64,000 nucleotides of DNA from Micromonospora cabrerizensis (lineage in GTDB: Bacteria; Actinomycetota; Actinomycetes; Mycobacteriales; Micromonosporaceae): contig NZ_JAKKFI010000046.1 of NCBI RefSeq assembly GCF_022230955.1, positions 99,054-163,053 of the forward strand, read 5' to 3'. Shown one piece after another: positions 1-9,119 of the stretch. Numbering within the stretch: position 1 is the first letter of the stretch; each line of letters starts with the position of its first letter. The translations under genes and the position numbers were made by a program. Below the pieces are notes generated by a model, which was given only the letters and a program-made list of their open reading frames with translations, was not told the DNA's origin and did not search any database.

Positions 1-522
1 GTATCGCGGCGCGTCCCGTTGGCGCTCATAGTCGCTGACCGTCGGGACGACGGGCAGGACGAGCAGCAGGACAAGGTACGCCACGGCGAGCAGTCCACCG
101 GTGAGCATGGTCAGCAGCAGCACGACGGTTCGTACCCAGTCGACGCGGAACCCGCCGTACGCCGCGATGCCGAGGCAGACGCCGGCGAACCATTTGCCCT
201 CGTTGATCCTGCACCAGAACCGGCCACGCGACGGCTTCTCGGCGGGAGACGGCGAGGGGCGTGCCGAACTCACCGGGCCGAACTCAGCCAGGATCCCTGC
301 CATCTGGGCACCGGACAGCGATTCGTCGCCCGAGCCCGTGAGGGCACTCAACCGGTCGCCGACCGCGGACTCGAGATCTCGGACGATTTCGTCAGCGTCC
401 GGGTCGGAGCGCAACGCGCGTCGCGCATCATCGAGATATTGCCGCAGGGCCTCGCGAGCTTCGCGGGTGGCCGAGAAGGCCGCGGCATGCCCGGTGAGGC
501 GGATGGATTCGGGCTCAGTCAC
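1..522 (-). CDS. PspC-domain membrane protein (3' end beyond window)
   Basis: The gene starts at GTG 522, overlapping the end of the PadR gene, and is cut by the left edge after 174 codons. The N-terminal 90 residues are an acidic, helical, soluble segment like the permease-prefix or HAAS domains that accompany PadR regulators. From about residue 108 there is a PspC-like signature (KWFAGVCLGIAAYGG) followed by two hydrophobic stretches joined as TGGLLAVAYLVLLLVLPVV. PspC-type proteins are membrane proteins that often act in envelope-stress signalling. The overlap with padR indicates an operon in which the regulator controls its membrane partner. The C-terminus is not visible, so a sensor or transporter domain may follow. 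Confidence 0.8.
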   Translation of the reverse strand, partial: MTEPESIRLTGHAAAFSATREAREALRQYLDDARRALRSDPDADEIVRDLESAVGDRLSALTGSGDESLSGAQMAGILAEFGPVSSARPSPSPAEKPSRGRFWCRINEGKWFAGVCLGIAAYGGFRVDWVRTVVLLLTMLTGGLLAVAYLVLLLVLPVVPTVSDYERQRDAPRY

Positions 523-525
523 GGG

Positions 526-849
526 TCATCGTCCGATCGTCTCGATCACGTGGGTCAGTTCGTCCCAGTACCCGCGGAACGCGGCGAGCTGGCCTCTGCC
601 GGCATCCGTGAGGGAGAAGTACTTCCGGGGCGGTCCTGACGGCGACTCACGCCACTCGTGGTGCACAAGCCCGTCTCGGCGGAGTTTGCTCAGCAGCGGA
701 TACAGCGCGCCCTCCTGGGCAGGGAAGCCTGCCTCCCGCAGCGCGGCGAGGATCTCCGCCGCGTACCGCTGCTGGGATTCGACGGCAGCCAGGACGAGTG
801 GTTCGAGCAGGCCGCGCCGCAAGGCAACGAGCTTTGGATCGGTCTGCAT
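526..849 (-). CDS. PadR family transcriptional regulator
   Basis: This 107-residue protein is a compact PadR winged-helix repressor. The DNA-binding domain spans about residues 10-85 and carries the typical GALYPLLSKLRRDGLV recognition helix and wing, with a KYFSLTDAGRGQL strand. It is a short class member with only a brief C-terminal helix for dimerisation. The stop codon overlaps the start region of the downstream PspC-domain gene, the usual PadR-plus-membrane-protein operon. A perfect inverted repeat just upstream of its start is the likely autoregulatory operator. The ligand cannot be read from the sequence. Confidence 0.92.
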   Translation of the reverse strand: MQTDPKLVALRRGLLEPLVLAAVESQQRYAAEILAALREAGFPAQEGALYPLLSKLRRDGLVHHEWRESPSGPPRKYFSLTDAGRGQLAAFRGYWDELTHVIETIGR

Positions 850-856
850 GGGGCGC

Positions 857-876
857 TACCTTGCCACGGCAAGGTA
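857..876. promoter_or_regulatory. Perfect inverted repeat, probable PadR operator
   Basis: The sequence TACCTTGCCACGGCAAGGTA has two perfect 9-bp arms around AC. It lies 8 bp upstream of the PadR start codon and about 95 bp before the divergent hydrolase gene. The position suggests autoregulation and possibly control of the hydrolase. Confidence 0.7.
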
Positions 877-969
877 CCTTTCACAAGTGGCCGCCCTCAC
901 GGACACCGCGCCTTCTCAGCGCGTGAAATCGTTGAGGGACAGCGCTGGCCGCCCGGTAGGTTTGCCCGC

Positions 970-2388
970 ATGTCGCCGATCCCGACGCCGCTGCTACCCG
1001 AAACCCGACGCGCGCTGGTCCACCGGTTGGCCACCGGTCAGGTGGCGGGTCGGGCGCCTTCGGTCGTCGCTGCCGTGGTGCGTGATGGCCATCCTGTGTG
1101 GATGGACGGGTGGGGAACGGTGGACGGCAGGGTGCCGGATGGCAACCTCCAATACCGGATCGGCTCGATCACCAAGACCTTCCTGGCGGTGCTGGTGCTG
1201 CGCCTACGCGACGAGGGGCGGCTCGCGCTCAGCGACCCGCTGGCCGAGCACCTGCCCGGCACGGCGGCGGGCCAGGCCACGGTCGGTGCGCTGCTGGCGC
1301 ACACCGCCGGGCTGATCGCTGATGCGCCCGGCCCGTGGTGGGAACGAACCCCCGGCACGCTGCGACCCGACCTGGCCGACGTGCTGGGCAGCGATCCGCA
1401 GGTGCATCCGGCCGGACAGCGCCACCACTACTCCAGCCCCGGCTATGCGCTGCTCGGCGCGCTGGTGCAACGGGTTCGGGGCCAGGCGTGGGGCGAGGTG
1501 CTACGGCGCGAGGTGCTGGAGCCGCTCGCGATGACCCGCACCACCCTGCTGCCGATCGCACCGCATGCCACGGGCTGGGCGGTGCATCCCTGGGCCGATG
1601 TGCTCCTCGCGGAGCCCGCCGTGGACACCGGTCTGATGGCGCCTGCCGGGCAACTGTGGTCGACCGCGACGGACTTGGCCAGGTTCGCCGCGTTCCTCAT
1701 CGACGGCGACGACCGGGTGTTGCATCCGGACACCGTCGCGCAGATGCGCAGCCCGGCGAGCCCGCCGGAGACGACGGAATGGGACAGCGGCTACGGGCTC
1801 GGCATGCAGCTGCTACGCCGCGACGGCCGACTGTTGGCCGGGCACACCGGCTCGATGCCGGGCTTTGTCGCGACCGTGTGGGTCAGCCCCGACGACGCTC
1901 TGGGCGCGGTCGTCATGGGTAACGTGACCGCCGGCCTGTCCGCCGGTGCTCTCGCCGCTGATCTGTTGCAGACGGTCGCCGAGCGGGAGCCGCGGATCCC
2001 TGCGCCATGGCGACCGCTGCCCTCAGTTGACGCACAGCTACTGGATCTCGCCGGCCCGTGGTACTGGGGGCCGGCGCCTTATGTGCTGCGCCCGCAGGCT
2101 GATGGCTTCCTGGAGTTGGCCCCGCTGTCCGGCGGGCGCGGCACCCGGCTACGCCCCACCGACGACGGCGACTGGGAGGGGATCAACGGCTACTTCGCCG
2201 GCGAACGGTTGCGCGTGCAACGCGACGGGGCTGACGCCGTCAGCCACCTCGATCTTGGCACCTTCGTCTTCACCCGGCAGCCCTACGACCCTGCCGCACC
2301 ACTGCCCGGCGGCATCAACCCCGCCGGCTGGCAGGCCGGCGGACCTCACGGACGCAGCGATCTCGGCATGAGCGGACGCCCCGACTGA
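970..2388 (+). CDS. Serine hydrolase, beta-lactamase/penicillin-binding fold
   Basis: A 472-residue protein of the class C beta-lactamase/esterase superfamily. The SxxK nucleophile motif is SITK (Ser66, Lys69); a Y-S-S motif (YSSPGY) sits near residue 155 in place of YxN, and an HTGS motif replaces the KTG box, as in esterase EstB and D-aminopeptidase-like members. The C-terminal 110 residues form an extra beta domain common in these proteins. The open frame extends upstream to 658, but that part only mirrors padR, so ATG 970 is used. No signal peptide is evident, so it is probably cytoplasmic. Substrate unknown; small ester or peptide hydrolysis is likely. Confidence 0.88.
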   Translation: MSPIPTPLLPETRRALVHRLATGQVAGRAPSVVAAVVRDGHPVWMDGWGTVDGRVPDGNLQYRIGSITKTFLAVLVLRLRDEGRLALSDPLAEHLPGTAAGQATVGALLAHTAGLIADAPGPWWERTPGTLRPDLADVLGSDPQVHPAGQRHHYSSPGYALLGALVQRVRGQAWGEVLRREVLEPLAMTRTTLLPIAPHATGWAVHPWADVLLAEPAVDTGLMAPAGQLWSTATDLARFAAFLIDGDDRVLHPDTVAQMRSPASPPETTEWDSGYGLGMQLLRRDGRLLAGHTGSMPGFVATVWVSPDDALGAVVMGNVTAGLSAGALAADLLQTVAEREPRIPAPWRPLPSVDAQLLDLAGPWYWGPAPYVLRPQADGFLELAPLSGGRGTRLRPTDDGDWEGINGYFAGERLRVQRDGADAVSHLDLGTFVFTRQPYDPAAPLPGGINPAGWQAGGPHGRSDLGMSGRPD

Positions 2389-2551
2389 CGACCGGAAGCA
2401 CCATGGTCGACATCTTCGAGCCCGCCGAAGAGGTCTCGCAGCAAGAAGCGAGATCGCGCCAGGCCTCCTGCCGGGTCGGCACCACCACTACGGATGTTCG
2501 CGTGAGCCTTCGGGAGGTTGCCGCCGCTCTGGCGGCCCTGACCAACGAGCC

Positions 2552-2775
2552 TCATCCGCTCGCCTGAGCGGAAACCATCGCACGCGGCGGCAGCTTGTCG
2601 GTCACGTCGATGAGCAGGTCGCGGGCCGCTCTGGCGTCGCCTGCCAGCGGCGAGTGCCAGCGGCTTCCCGGCACCGGTGCCCTACAGCACCACCGGCTCA
2701 CCGAGCACCGTACGGGCGAGCAGTGCCCGCCCGACCTCGCTGCCGCAGGCCGCCACGTACCACGTGGTTACGCGA
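2552..2775 (-). pseudogene. Fragment resembling a Rieske ring-hydroxylating oxygenase N-terminus
   Basis: On the minus strand, residues TTWYVAACGSEVGRALLAR then TVLGEPVVL closely match the start of VanA-type Rieske oxygenases (WYVA...E..LGR.IL...VV.YR). An in-frame TAG at 2684-2682 replaces the expected tyrosine codon. After a frame change, a residual stretch (AGDARAARDLLIDVTDKLP) runs to a stop at 2552. No Rieske CxH...CxxH motif remains. I read this as a decayed and deleted gene; the family assignment rests on about 25 residues. Confidence 0.4.
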
Positions 2776-3016
2776 CACCCTCCTGGACGCACCCCCGGGG
2801 GCCAACTCATCCGTGAGGTGTCTGCGGCGAGGACTGAGCTTTCACTGGATGAAAGGCCGAGGTGCGGTCTGCCACCAACCTTGGATGGTTCGCCCTGATC
2901 GGGGTCACAGCCCGACAGCGCCGGTCGCTCCGGGAGACCAAGGGTGTGATTCTGTCCGGCCGAAGGGACGCGCACACCTGCCGCCCTGATCCGTAACACG
3001 TCCGAAACTACCGGTT

Positions 3017-3072
3017 GAAAATCCTGGAATTTTCTGCCAGCCTGAGAGCCATCGATGGCTGTGAACGTTAAC
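3017..3072 (+). promoter_or_regulatory. Two operator-like palindromes upstream of the xylanase gene
   Basis: GAAAATCCTGGAATTTTC (3017-3034) has perfect 6-bp arms around a 6-bp spacer. GTGAACGTTAAC (3061-3072) is a near-palindrome centred on CG, the layout of LacI-family operators that control actinobacterial glycoside hydrolases. Both lie 300-355 bp before the xylanase start, which is distant, so a long leader would be needed. Neither has a regulator gene in the window. Confidence 0.4.
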
Positions 3073-3330
3073 ATGATCACTTCCCCACCGGAGGCGCCAC
3101 AGGTGACGCCAGCCCACCCACCCAACAGGTGACCACGTCCACCACCTGCAGACCCCAGCGCTCGCCACCGCTTACCGGCGGGCGACCGGACCCACTCACC
3201 GCAACCCCGCATCCGCTGATCAGGTAGCCCGAGACGACTCGTCTGCACACGGGCGCCTGAGGTGAGTCCGGCCCGTTCGGGCCGACTCAGCATCGTGGCC
3301 GCCGCCATCCGAGCGGGGCTTCCCCCTTGA

Positions 3331-4854
<1,524 letters not shown>

Positions 4855-4949
4855 TCACGGCCGACTCCACGCAGAACCTGTTCGAGGGTGTGCCGATGGA
4901 CCAGCCGCAGGGCGAGATCCAGAACACCTGAGACAGGCCGGACTGCAAC

Positions 4950-4980
4950 GGGCGGGCTCGGCGTCACGCCGGGCCCGCCC
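4950..4980 (+). terminator. Intrinsic hairpin after the xylanase gene
   Basis: GGGCGGGCTCGGCG and CGCCGGGCCCGCCC pair at 13 of 14 positions around a TCA loop, about 95 bp after the xylanase stop. There is no U-tract, as is common for actinobacterial terminators. Confidence 0.7.
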
Positions 4981-5050
4981 CCGTGGCCGGCAAGCAGGAC
5001 CGCATCCTGGACTCCGTCGGTGTCGTCGACCGTAACCACGCGGCCGGTCA

Positions 5051-5281
5051 TTGCGACACTCGAATCATGCCCAAGCGATCCTGCAAGGGCGCGGACGGGG
5101 CACCGGCGGTCAACACATCCGGCAGCGCACCCGCAACCCCTACGCCTGGGCTCACCCTTTGCGGGTCGATGACATCCTCTCCCAGGTGGAGATTGTCGCC
5201 GCGTTTCTCGACTCGTCCGCCCGGGACGCCCGCCAGTCCCTGAGCCGGCGAGAGGCCCGCCCGCCGGTGACGCCGGTATGA
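5051..5281 (+). CDS. Small unknown ORF overlapping the AEC permease start
   Basis: A possible 76-codon frame starting at TTG 5051. Its stop overlaps the permease start as ATGA, a pattern typical of translational coupling. The middle reads like real protein (NPYAWAHPLRVDDILSQVEI, then VAAFLDSSARDARQ), while the N-terminal third looks like untranslated sequence. No family is recognised. It could be the surviving 3' end of an older gene rather than a complete small protein. The TTG start has no clear ribosome binding site. Confidence 0.35.
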   Translation: MRHSNHAQAILQGRGRGTGGQHIRQRTRNPYAWAHPLRVDDILSQVEIVAAFLDSSARDARQSLSRREARPPVTPV

Positions 5282-6219
5282 GCTTGGTGTCGGCGTTCGC
5301 ACCGATCTGGATCCTTACCGCGGCCGGCTACGCGGCCTGCCGTTGGGGCCTGCTGGGCGAGGCGGCGGCGGCGGTGCTCGGCCGGTTCGTGTTCCATCTT
5401 GCGATGCCGTCCGCCCTGTTCCTAGCCCTGTCCCGGATGCCGCTCTCCGGGTTCGCCGACCGCTCGCTGCTCGCCTTCGGGGTGAGCACGGCCGCGGTCG
5501 TCGGGTTCGGGTGGGTCGGCGCGAGCCGGCTGTTCGGTCGCGAGCCCGACGAGCGGCCGATCTGGGGCATGGCCGCCGGGTACGTGAACTCGGCGAACCT
5601 CGGCATCCCGATCGCAACGCAGGTTCTCGGCAACGTGTCGTTCCTGGCGGAGGTGGTGCTGCTGCAGGTGCTGGTGGTGACGCCCGTGATCCTGGTCGCC
5701 CTGGACCGGCACAGCGACCCGGCCGGGCGGGTACGGGTCCGCCGTATCGCCTCCCTGCCGGTACGCAACCCGGTGATCCTGGCGTCGCTGCTGGGTGTCG
5801 CGTGCTCGGCTGCCGGAATGCATCTGCCGTCGACGGTCGGCGCGTCGCTCACCCTGCTGTCGGGCGCCGCGGTGCCGGCCGCCCTGGTCGCGCTCGGCGC
5901 GTCAATGCACCACACGGCGCCGTCGCGGGCCGAGCCGGCCGCGCTGGCCGGGTTGGCCGGGTTGGCCGAGTTGGCCGGGATCACCGCGCTGAAGCTCGTC
6001 GCACAGCCGGTCATCGCGTACGCGGCCGGGCTGGCCTTGCACCTATCCGCGCCGCAGTTGCTGGCCGTGGTGGTGTGCGCAGGCCTGCCGACAGCGCAGA
6101 ACGCGTTCATCTTCGCCCAGGAGTACGGCGTCGGCGAGGCGGTGGCCAACCGGGCGGTGGTGGTGACCACGACACTGTCGCTGGCCACCCTGGCCGCGGC
6201 GGTGGCGCTGCTCGGGTAG
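5278..6219 (+). CDS. AEC-family permease (auxin efflux carrier / malate permease type)
   Basis: A 313-residue integral membrane protein with about ten hydrophobic segments arranged in two halves, as in AEC (PF03547) transporters that move organic acids or amino-acid-like anions. The first half carries the family NSANLGIPIA motif (about residues 102-111), and the second half has the matching LPTAQNAFIFAQEY motif (about 271-284). A run of four near-identical 9-bp units in the connecting region encodes LAGLAGLAELAG. Substrate cannot be assigned. It may be translationally coupled to the small upstream frame. Confidence 0.88.
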   Translation: MSLVSAFAPIWILTAAGYAACRWGLLGEAAAAVLGRFVFHLAMPSALFLALSRMPLSGFADRSLLAFGVSTAAVVGFGWVGASRLFGREPDERPIWGMAAGYVNSANLGIPIATQVLGNVSFLAEVVLLQVLVVTPVILVALDRHSDPAGRVRVRRIASLPVRNPVILASLLGVACSAAGMHLPSTVGASLTLLSGAAVPAALVALGASMHHTAPSRAEPAALAGLAGLAELAGITALKLVAQPVIAYAAGLALHLSAPQLLAVVVCAGLPTAQNAFIFAQEYGVGEAVANRAVVVTTTLSLATLAAAVALLG

Positions 6220-6364
6220 GTCCGTCAGCTGACCCGTCCAGCAATCATGGTGAGTCACGCCGACCATGGCACTGGCGGCCAGGCCTCAGCAGCCGGCTTC
6301 CTTGGGTGAGCCGTTCCAACCCTCGGACGCCCGTGACCACGGGAGGGACCGCGGCCCACGGGGC

Positions 6365-6722
6365 TCGAACGGCGCCCGCGTACTGGTGGACGTCGTCTCG
6401 TCGGGGGCGTTCTCGAACTGTCGCCCGGTACCGCGGCGATGGGGCACAGGCATACATCACCGAGCTGAAGGCGCAGCTCGCCCGGTGCGGGGCGGGCGGC
6501 GACGAGGAGGGCTTCGACCCGGTCGCCGAGGACCACCTCGGGCCGGACACGGTGCTGTTCCTCGGCACCTACGACGAAGGCGACCGCTACGTCGGCTACG
6601 TCGCCGCCGCGGTCGGCCACTACGTGGTGGTGGTCATGATGTCGGACTCATACCTGGGGGCGGCCGACCTGACCACACTGAACGGGATAGCTGGTGCCGC
6701 GATGAGCCGAGCGGCGGCGTGA
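6365..6722 (+). pseudogene. Remnant of a secreted or lipoprotein-like gene (C-terminal part)
   Basis: The last 95 codons before the TGA at 6720-6722 read as a real protein end (DGAQAYITELKAQLARC, a VAEDHLGPDTVLFLGTYDEG strand region, then YVGYVAAAVGHYVVVVMMSD). No start codon exists in that frame. The preceding segment (NGARVLVDVVSSGAFSNC) lies in another frame, implying a frameshift. A strong hairpin directly after the stop supports a former functional gene. The style resembles small actinobacterial envelope proteins with one conserved Cys, but no family is assigned. Confidence 0.5.
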
Positions 6723-6725
6723 CGC

Positions 6726-6757
6726 GGGGGCCGGCCATCGTGAGAGGGCCGGCCCCC
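6726..6757 (+). terminator. Strong hairpin after the eroded gene
   Basis: GGGGGCCGGCC (6726-6736) and GGCCGGCCCCC (6747-6757) form a perfect 11-bp stem with a 10-nt loop, 4 bp after the stop codon of the eroded frame. Confidence 0.75.
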
Positions 6758-7530
6758 GACCACGGGCAGCGTGACCGGACGATGAGAGTGCCCAGAATCG
6801 CGAAGCTGCTTTACTTTCGTCGCCGGTATCGGGCCGGCCCTGATCCTCGTTCGCGCCCGGTCATCAGCGACCGCGCGCGGACCGCCGCGTGATGCAGTCC
6901 GGGGCACGGCCACCGTGCCTTTCTCCCCAGCTCGGGCCCGCTACGGGAGGAGTTGCCGGAGCAGCGTTCCAGGAGCGGATCCAGGTACCGGACCGGGACG
7001 CGATCTTGAGCTGCGATTCTGCGGGTGGGGTTGCGGGAGACGTGGGTGACCGGGGGCAGGATGTCGAGGATTTTGCCGTTGGCACTGACGCGGAACCTGC
7101 CGTCACCGGTGCTGGCGAGGCGGGGATGGCAGTGGACGCACCGGAACCCGAGCAGGGAAAGGCACGTGCGCCGAAGGGTCGGGGACACAACGATTTGAGG
7201 ACGCGTAGACATGATCCCTCTGAAGACCTGACGGAAGGCATGGGAGAAGAGCCGACGGCGACGTCGGCGACCGATGCGGGGAAGGTGTCAGGTCTACAGA
7301 GCAGGCGGCGTCACGCGGGGTGAAGTCCTCTCGTGAGAGGGTCGGAAAAGAAAGGTCCAGTTGTCAAGGTAGGGCGGGACAGGCTGGCCAGGCCACGCAT
7401 TTTGTCTCGGTGTCGAGCACTGAGGGTCGGGCCTGCGCACGTCGAAGCGGTCCCGGGCAGCGCGGCATCGACCACGCGTCGTTCGCCCTCGCGGCGCCTG
7501 CCTGCCGTGTTGACGGACCTGCGGCGGACC
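6758..7530. other. Unassigned 770-bp region
   Basis: Open frames exist on both strands, but none shows a recognisable family or a clean ribosome binding site. One minus-strand stretch (about 7050-7180) reads GFRCVHCHPRLASTGDGRFR and then VSANGKILDILPPVTH, which might be a fragment of a lost gene. A perfect small hairpin, CCTCTCGTGAGAGG, is at 7327-7340. I see no tRNA or other known RNA. Confidence 0.35.
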
Positions 7531-8310
7531 TCAGCCCGCTGACTCACGACGCTGGTTGGGGAGCCCGCGCATTCGGGTGCGCACCACCAGGTCGTGTAGG
7601 GCGTCCACGGCTGCCGGGTCTACGCGCTCGGGCAGCACCGAGATGTCCCGGGCCGTCTCCAGCTCCGCGCGCAGCCGCGACACGTCGGTGGCGAGCCGCC
7701 CTGTAACGCCCGCGGGGAGCGGGCCATGCTCGGCCTCCCGTTTGGCGGCAATGAGACCCGGTACGTACGACAACCTCGTTCCGAGCACGGCAAGGTTCGT
7801 CTCTACGCGGCCGGTCCGCATCAGGTGGATCCCGGTGAGCAGGACCCGCAGCGTGTACAGAGCAGGCTTGAGCTGCCCGGTCTTGGCGTACAACTTCTCC
7901 TGGGTGGCCGCGAATCCGAGGTAGTGGTGCGCATGGTGACGGGTGACCAGCCTCGGGGCCAAGGAGATGAGGTCGGCGTGCACCGCGGTGGTCACCACCA
8001 CCAGCGGTGACAACAGCTGCTCCAGAACATACCCGTTGCGGCTGTTCAGCAGCTTGACGAACTTCAGCAGATCATGGCTGACCACGTCCAACTCGACGTC
8101 GTCGCGCACGCCCATGTGCTGCAACGTCTGCGGACCGGTGCGCAACCCGACGACCTCCTCGGGCGAGAGCAGGTGCACGGCCCGCAGATCCAGATCGGAG
8201 TCGACGGACGCGAATCCGTACAGATGCGCACCGCTGACGGTGGCGAACAGCAGCGGACGGGGCAGGGCGCACGCTGCCTCGGCGGCCCACGGCGGCACCT
8301 CGGTGGTCAC
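7531..8310 (-). CDS. RlaP-type nucleotidyltransferase, first of a tandem pair
   Basis: A 259-residue member of the predicted nucleotidyltransferase family COG3541/PF10127 (RlaP; DNA polymerase beta superfamily). The catalytic core is visible at residues 22-46: SGAHLYGFAS followed by DSDLDLRAVHLLS, the G-S/A-x-x-Y-G...DxDxR metal site. A helical C-terminal substrate domain follows (KLYAKTGQLKPALYTLRVL). Family members are thought to add nucleotides to RNA or protein targets in repair contexts; no substrate is proven. It starts at GTG 8310 with AAAGGAA upstream and overlaps the stop of the next gene by 4 nt, so the two are cotranscribed and coupled. Confidence 0.85.
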   Translation of the reverse strand: MTTEVPPWAAEAACALPRPLLFATVSGAHLYGFASVDSDLDLRAVHLLSPEEVVGLRTGPQTLQHMGVRDDVELDVVSHDLLKFVKLLNSRNGYVLEQLLSPLVVVTTAVHADLISLAPRLVTRHHAHHYLGFAATQEKLYAKTGQLKPALYTLRVLLTGIHLMRTGRVETNLAVLGTRLSYVPGLIAAKREAEHGPLPAGVTGRLATDVSRLRAELETARDISVLPERVDPAAVDALHDLVVRTRMRGLPNQRRESAG

Positions 8311-8981
8311 GACAGGTTCCTTTCCCGTACAGCCGTGAGCAGCCCATCCACCTCAACCCGATCGGGTTGGTCAGGCAACGTGGTGGTGGCGGTCGCGTCG
8401 GCGAGTTCAACCAGCAGGTCCGCCGCCCAGGCGGCGACCTCGTCCCAGGGCAACTCGCCGCGCCGCACCGCGAGCAGCCGGTCACGCAGGTGACGAACGT
8501 CGACCAGCACCTCCCCGGTCCGCAGCACATGCGCTCCGGCGATCAGCAGCCGGATCATGTGCATGGCCTGCTTGTGATTCGTTTCGCCGGTGCGCTCGCG
8601 GCGGGCCGCCACTCGGTTGAGCTGATCCCGGGCGTAGTTGCCGTAGGTCTCCGCCACCCGCCTCGACAGGAACGCCTGCCGTGCCGCCAGCAACCACTCC
8701 CCGTCGATGGTGATCGTCTCAACCAGCGGGGACCAGAGCACCTCCAGGACTGTCGGGTTGCCCTGCAGGGCCAGGAAACAGAAGCGTTCGAACTCCCAGG
8801 AGAACTGCTCCACCGCCGGACCGTCGAGGTGAGTGGGCGGCTTGTCGAGGTGCCAGAACGCCCGCGTGGGCGCCACGAACACACCACGCCGGTCGTAGTC
8901 CGAGGCCAGGTCATGCAACCCGTACGCCCGCGACCCGACCACCACGGCGAGAGCCGTATGCCGCTCGACAAGCTCGATCAC
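8307..8981 (-). CDS. RlaP-type nucleotidyltransferase, second of a tandem pair
   Basis: A paralogue of its downstream neighbour, about 224 residues. The core is VVGSRAYGLHDLASDYDRRGVFVAP, split here as GSRAYGL and ASDYDRRG, matching the G-S-x-x-Y-G and D-x-D-x-R metal-binding pattern of PF10127. The conserved helix NHKQAMHMIRLLIAG and the pattern LRTGEVLVDVR correspond to LYTLRVLLTGIHLMRTG in the first copy. Two starts are possible: TTG 8999 or GTG 8981; I use GTG because it places the core at the usual distance. The 120-bp region upstream is shared with the divergent fgd gene. The proteins may work as a heterodimer, which is inference. Confidence 0.82.
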   Translation of the reverse strand: MIELVERHTALAVVVGSRAYGLHDLASDYDRRGVFVAPTRAFWHLDKPPTHLDGPAVEQFSWEFERFCFLALQGNPTVLEVLWSPLVETITIDGEWLLAARQAFLSRRVAETYGNYARDQLNRVAARRERTGETNHKQAMHMIRLLIAGAHVLRTGEVLVDVRHLRDRLLAVRRGELPWDEVAAWAADLLVELADATATTTLPDQPDRVEVDGLLTAVRERNLS

Positions 8982-9119
8982 GCCCGGGACGCTACCCAAT
9001 CACCGTCCCGCACGCGCCACCCTTTTCGCGTGTCAGGTAGGCCGGCTCGACCCGGATTCGAGGCGTCCGCTAACCGCTGCCCCGATCGTCGAGGCACCGA
9101 CGAAGAACAGGGGTGGCAG

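Noticed and set aside
6889..7323. Plus-strand 144-codon open frame
   Set aside because: Composition and residues look like an antisense shadow; no ribosome binding site, domain or conserved motif could be seen.
7200..7400. Possible group II intron 5' region suggested by GTGAAGTCCTCTCGTGAGAGG
   Set aside because: The hairpin is short, no reverse transcriptase frame follows, and I could not recognise domain V.
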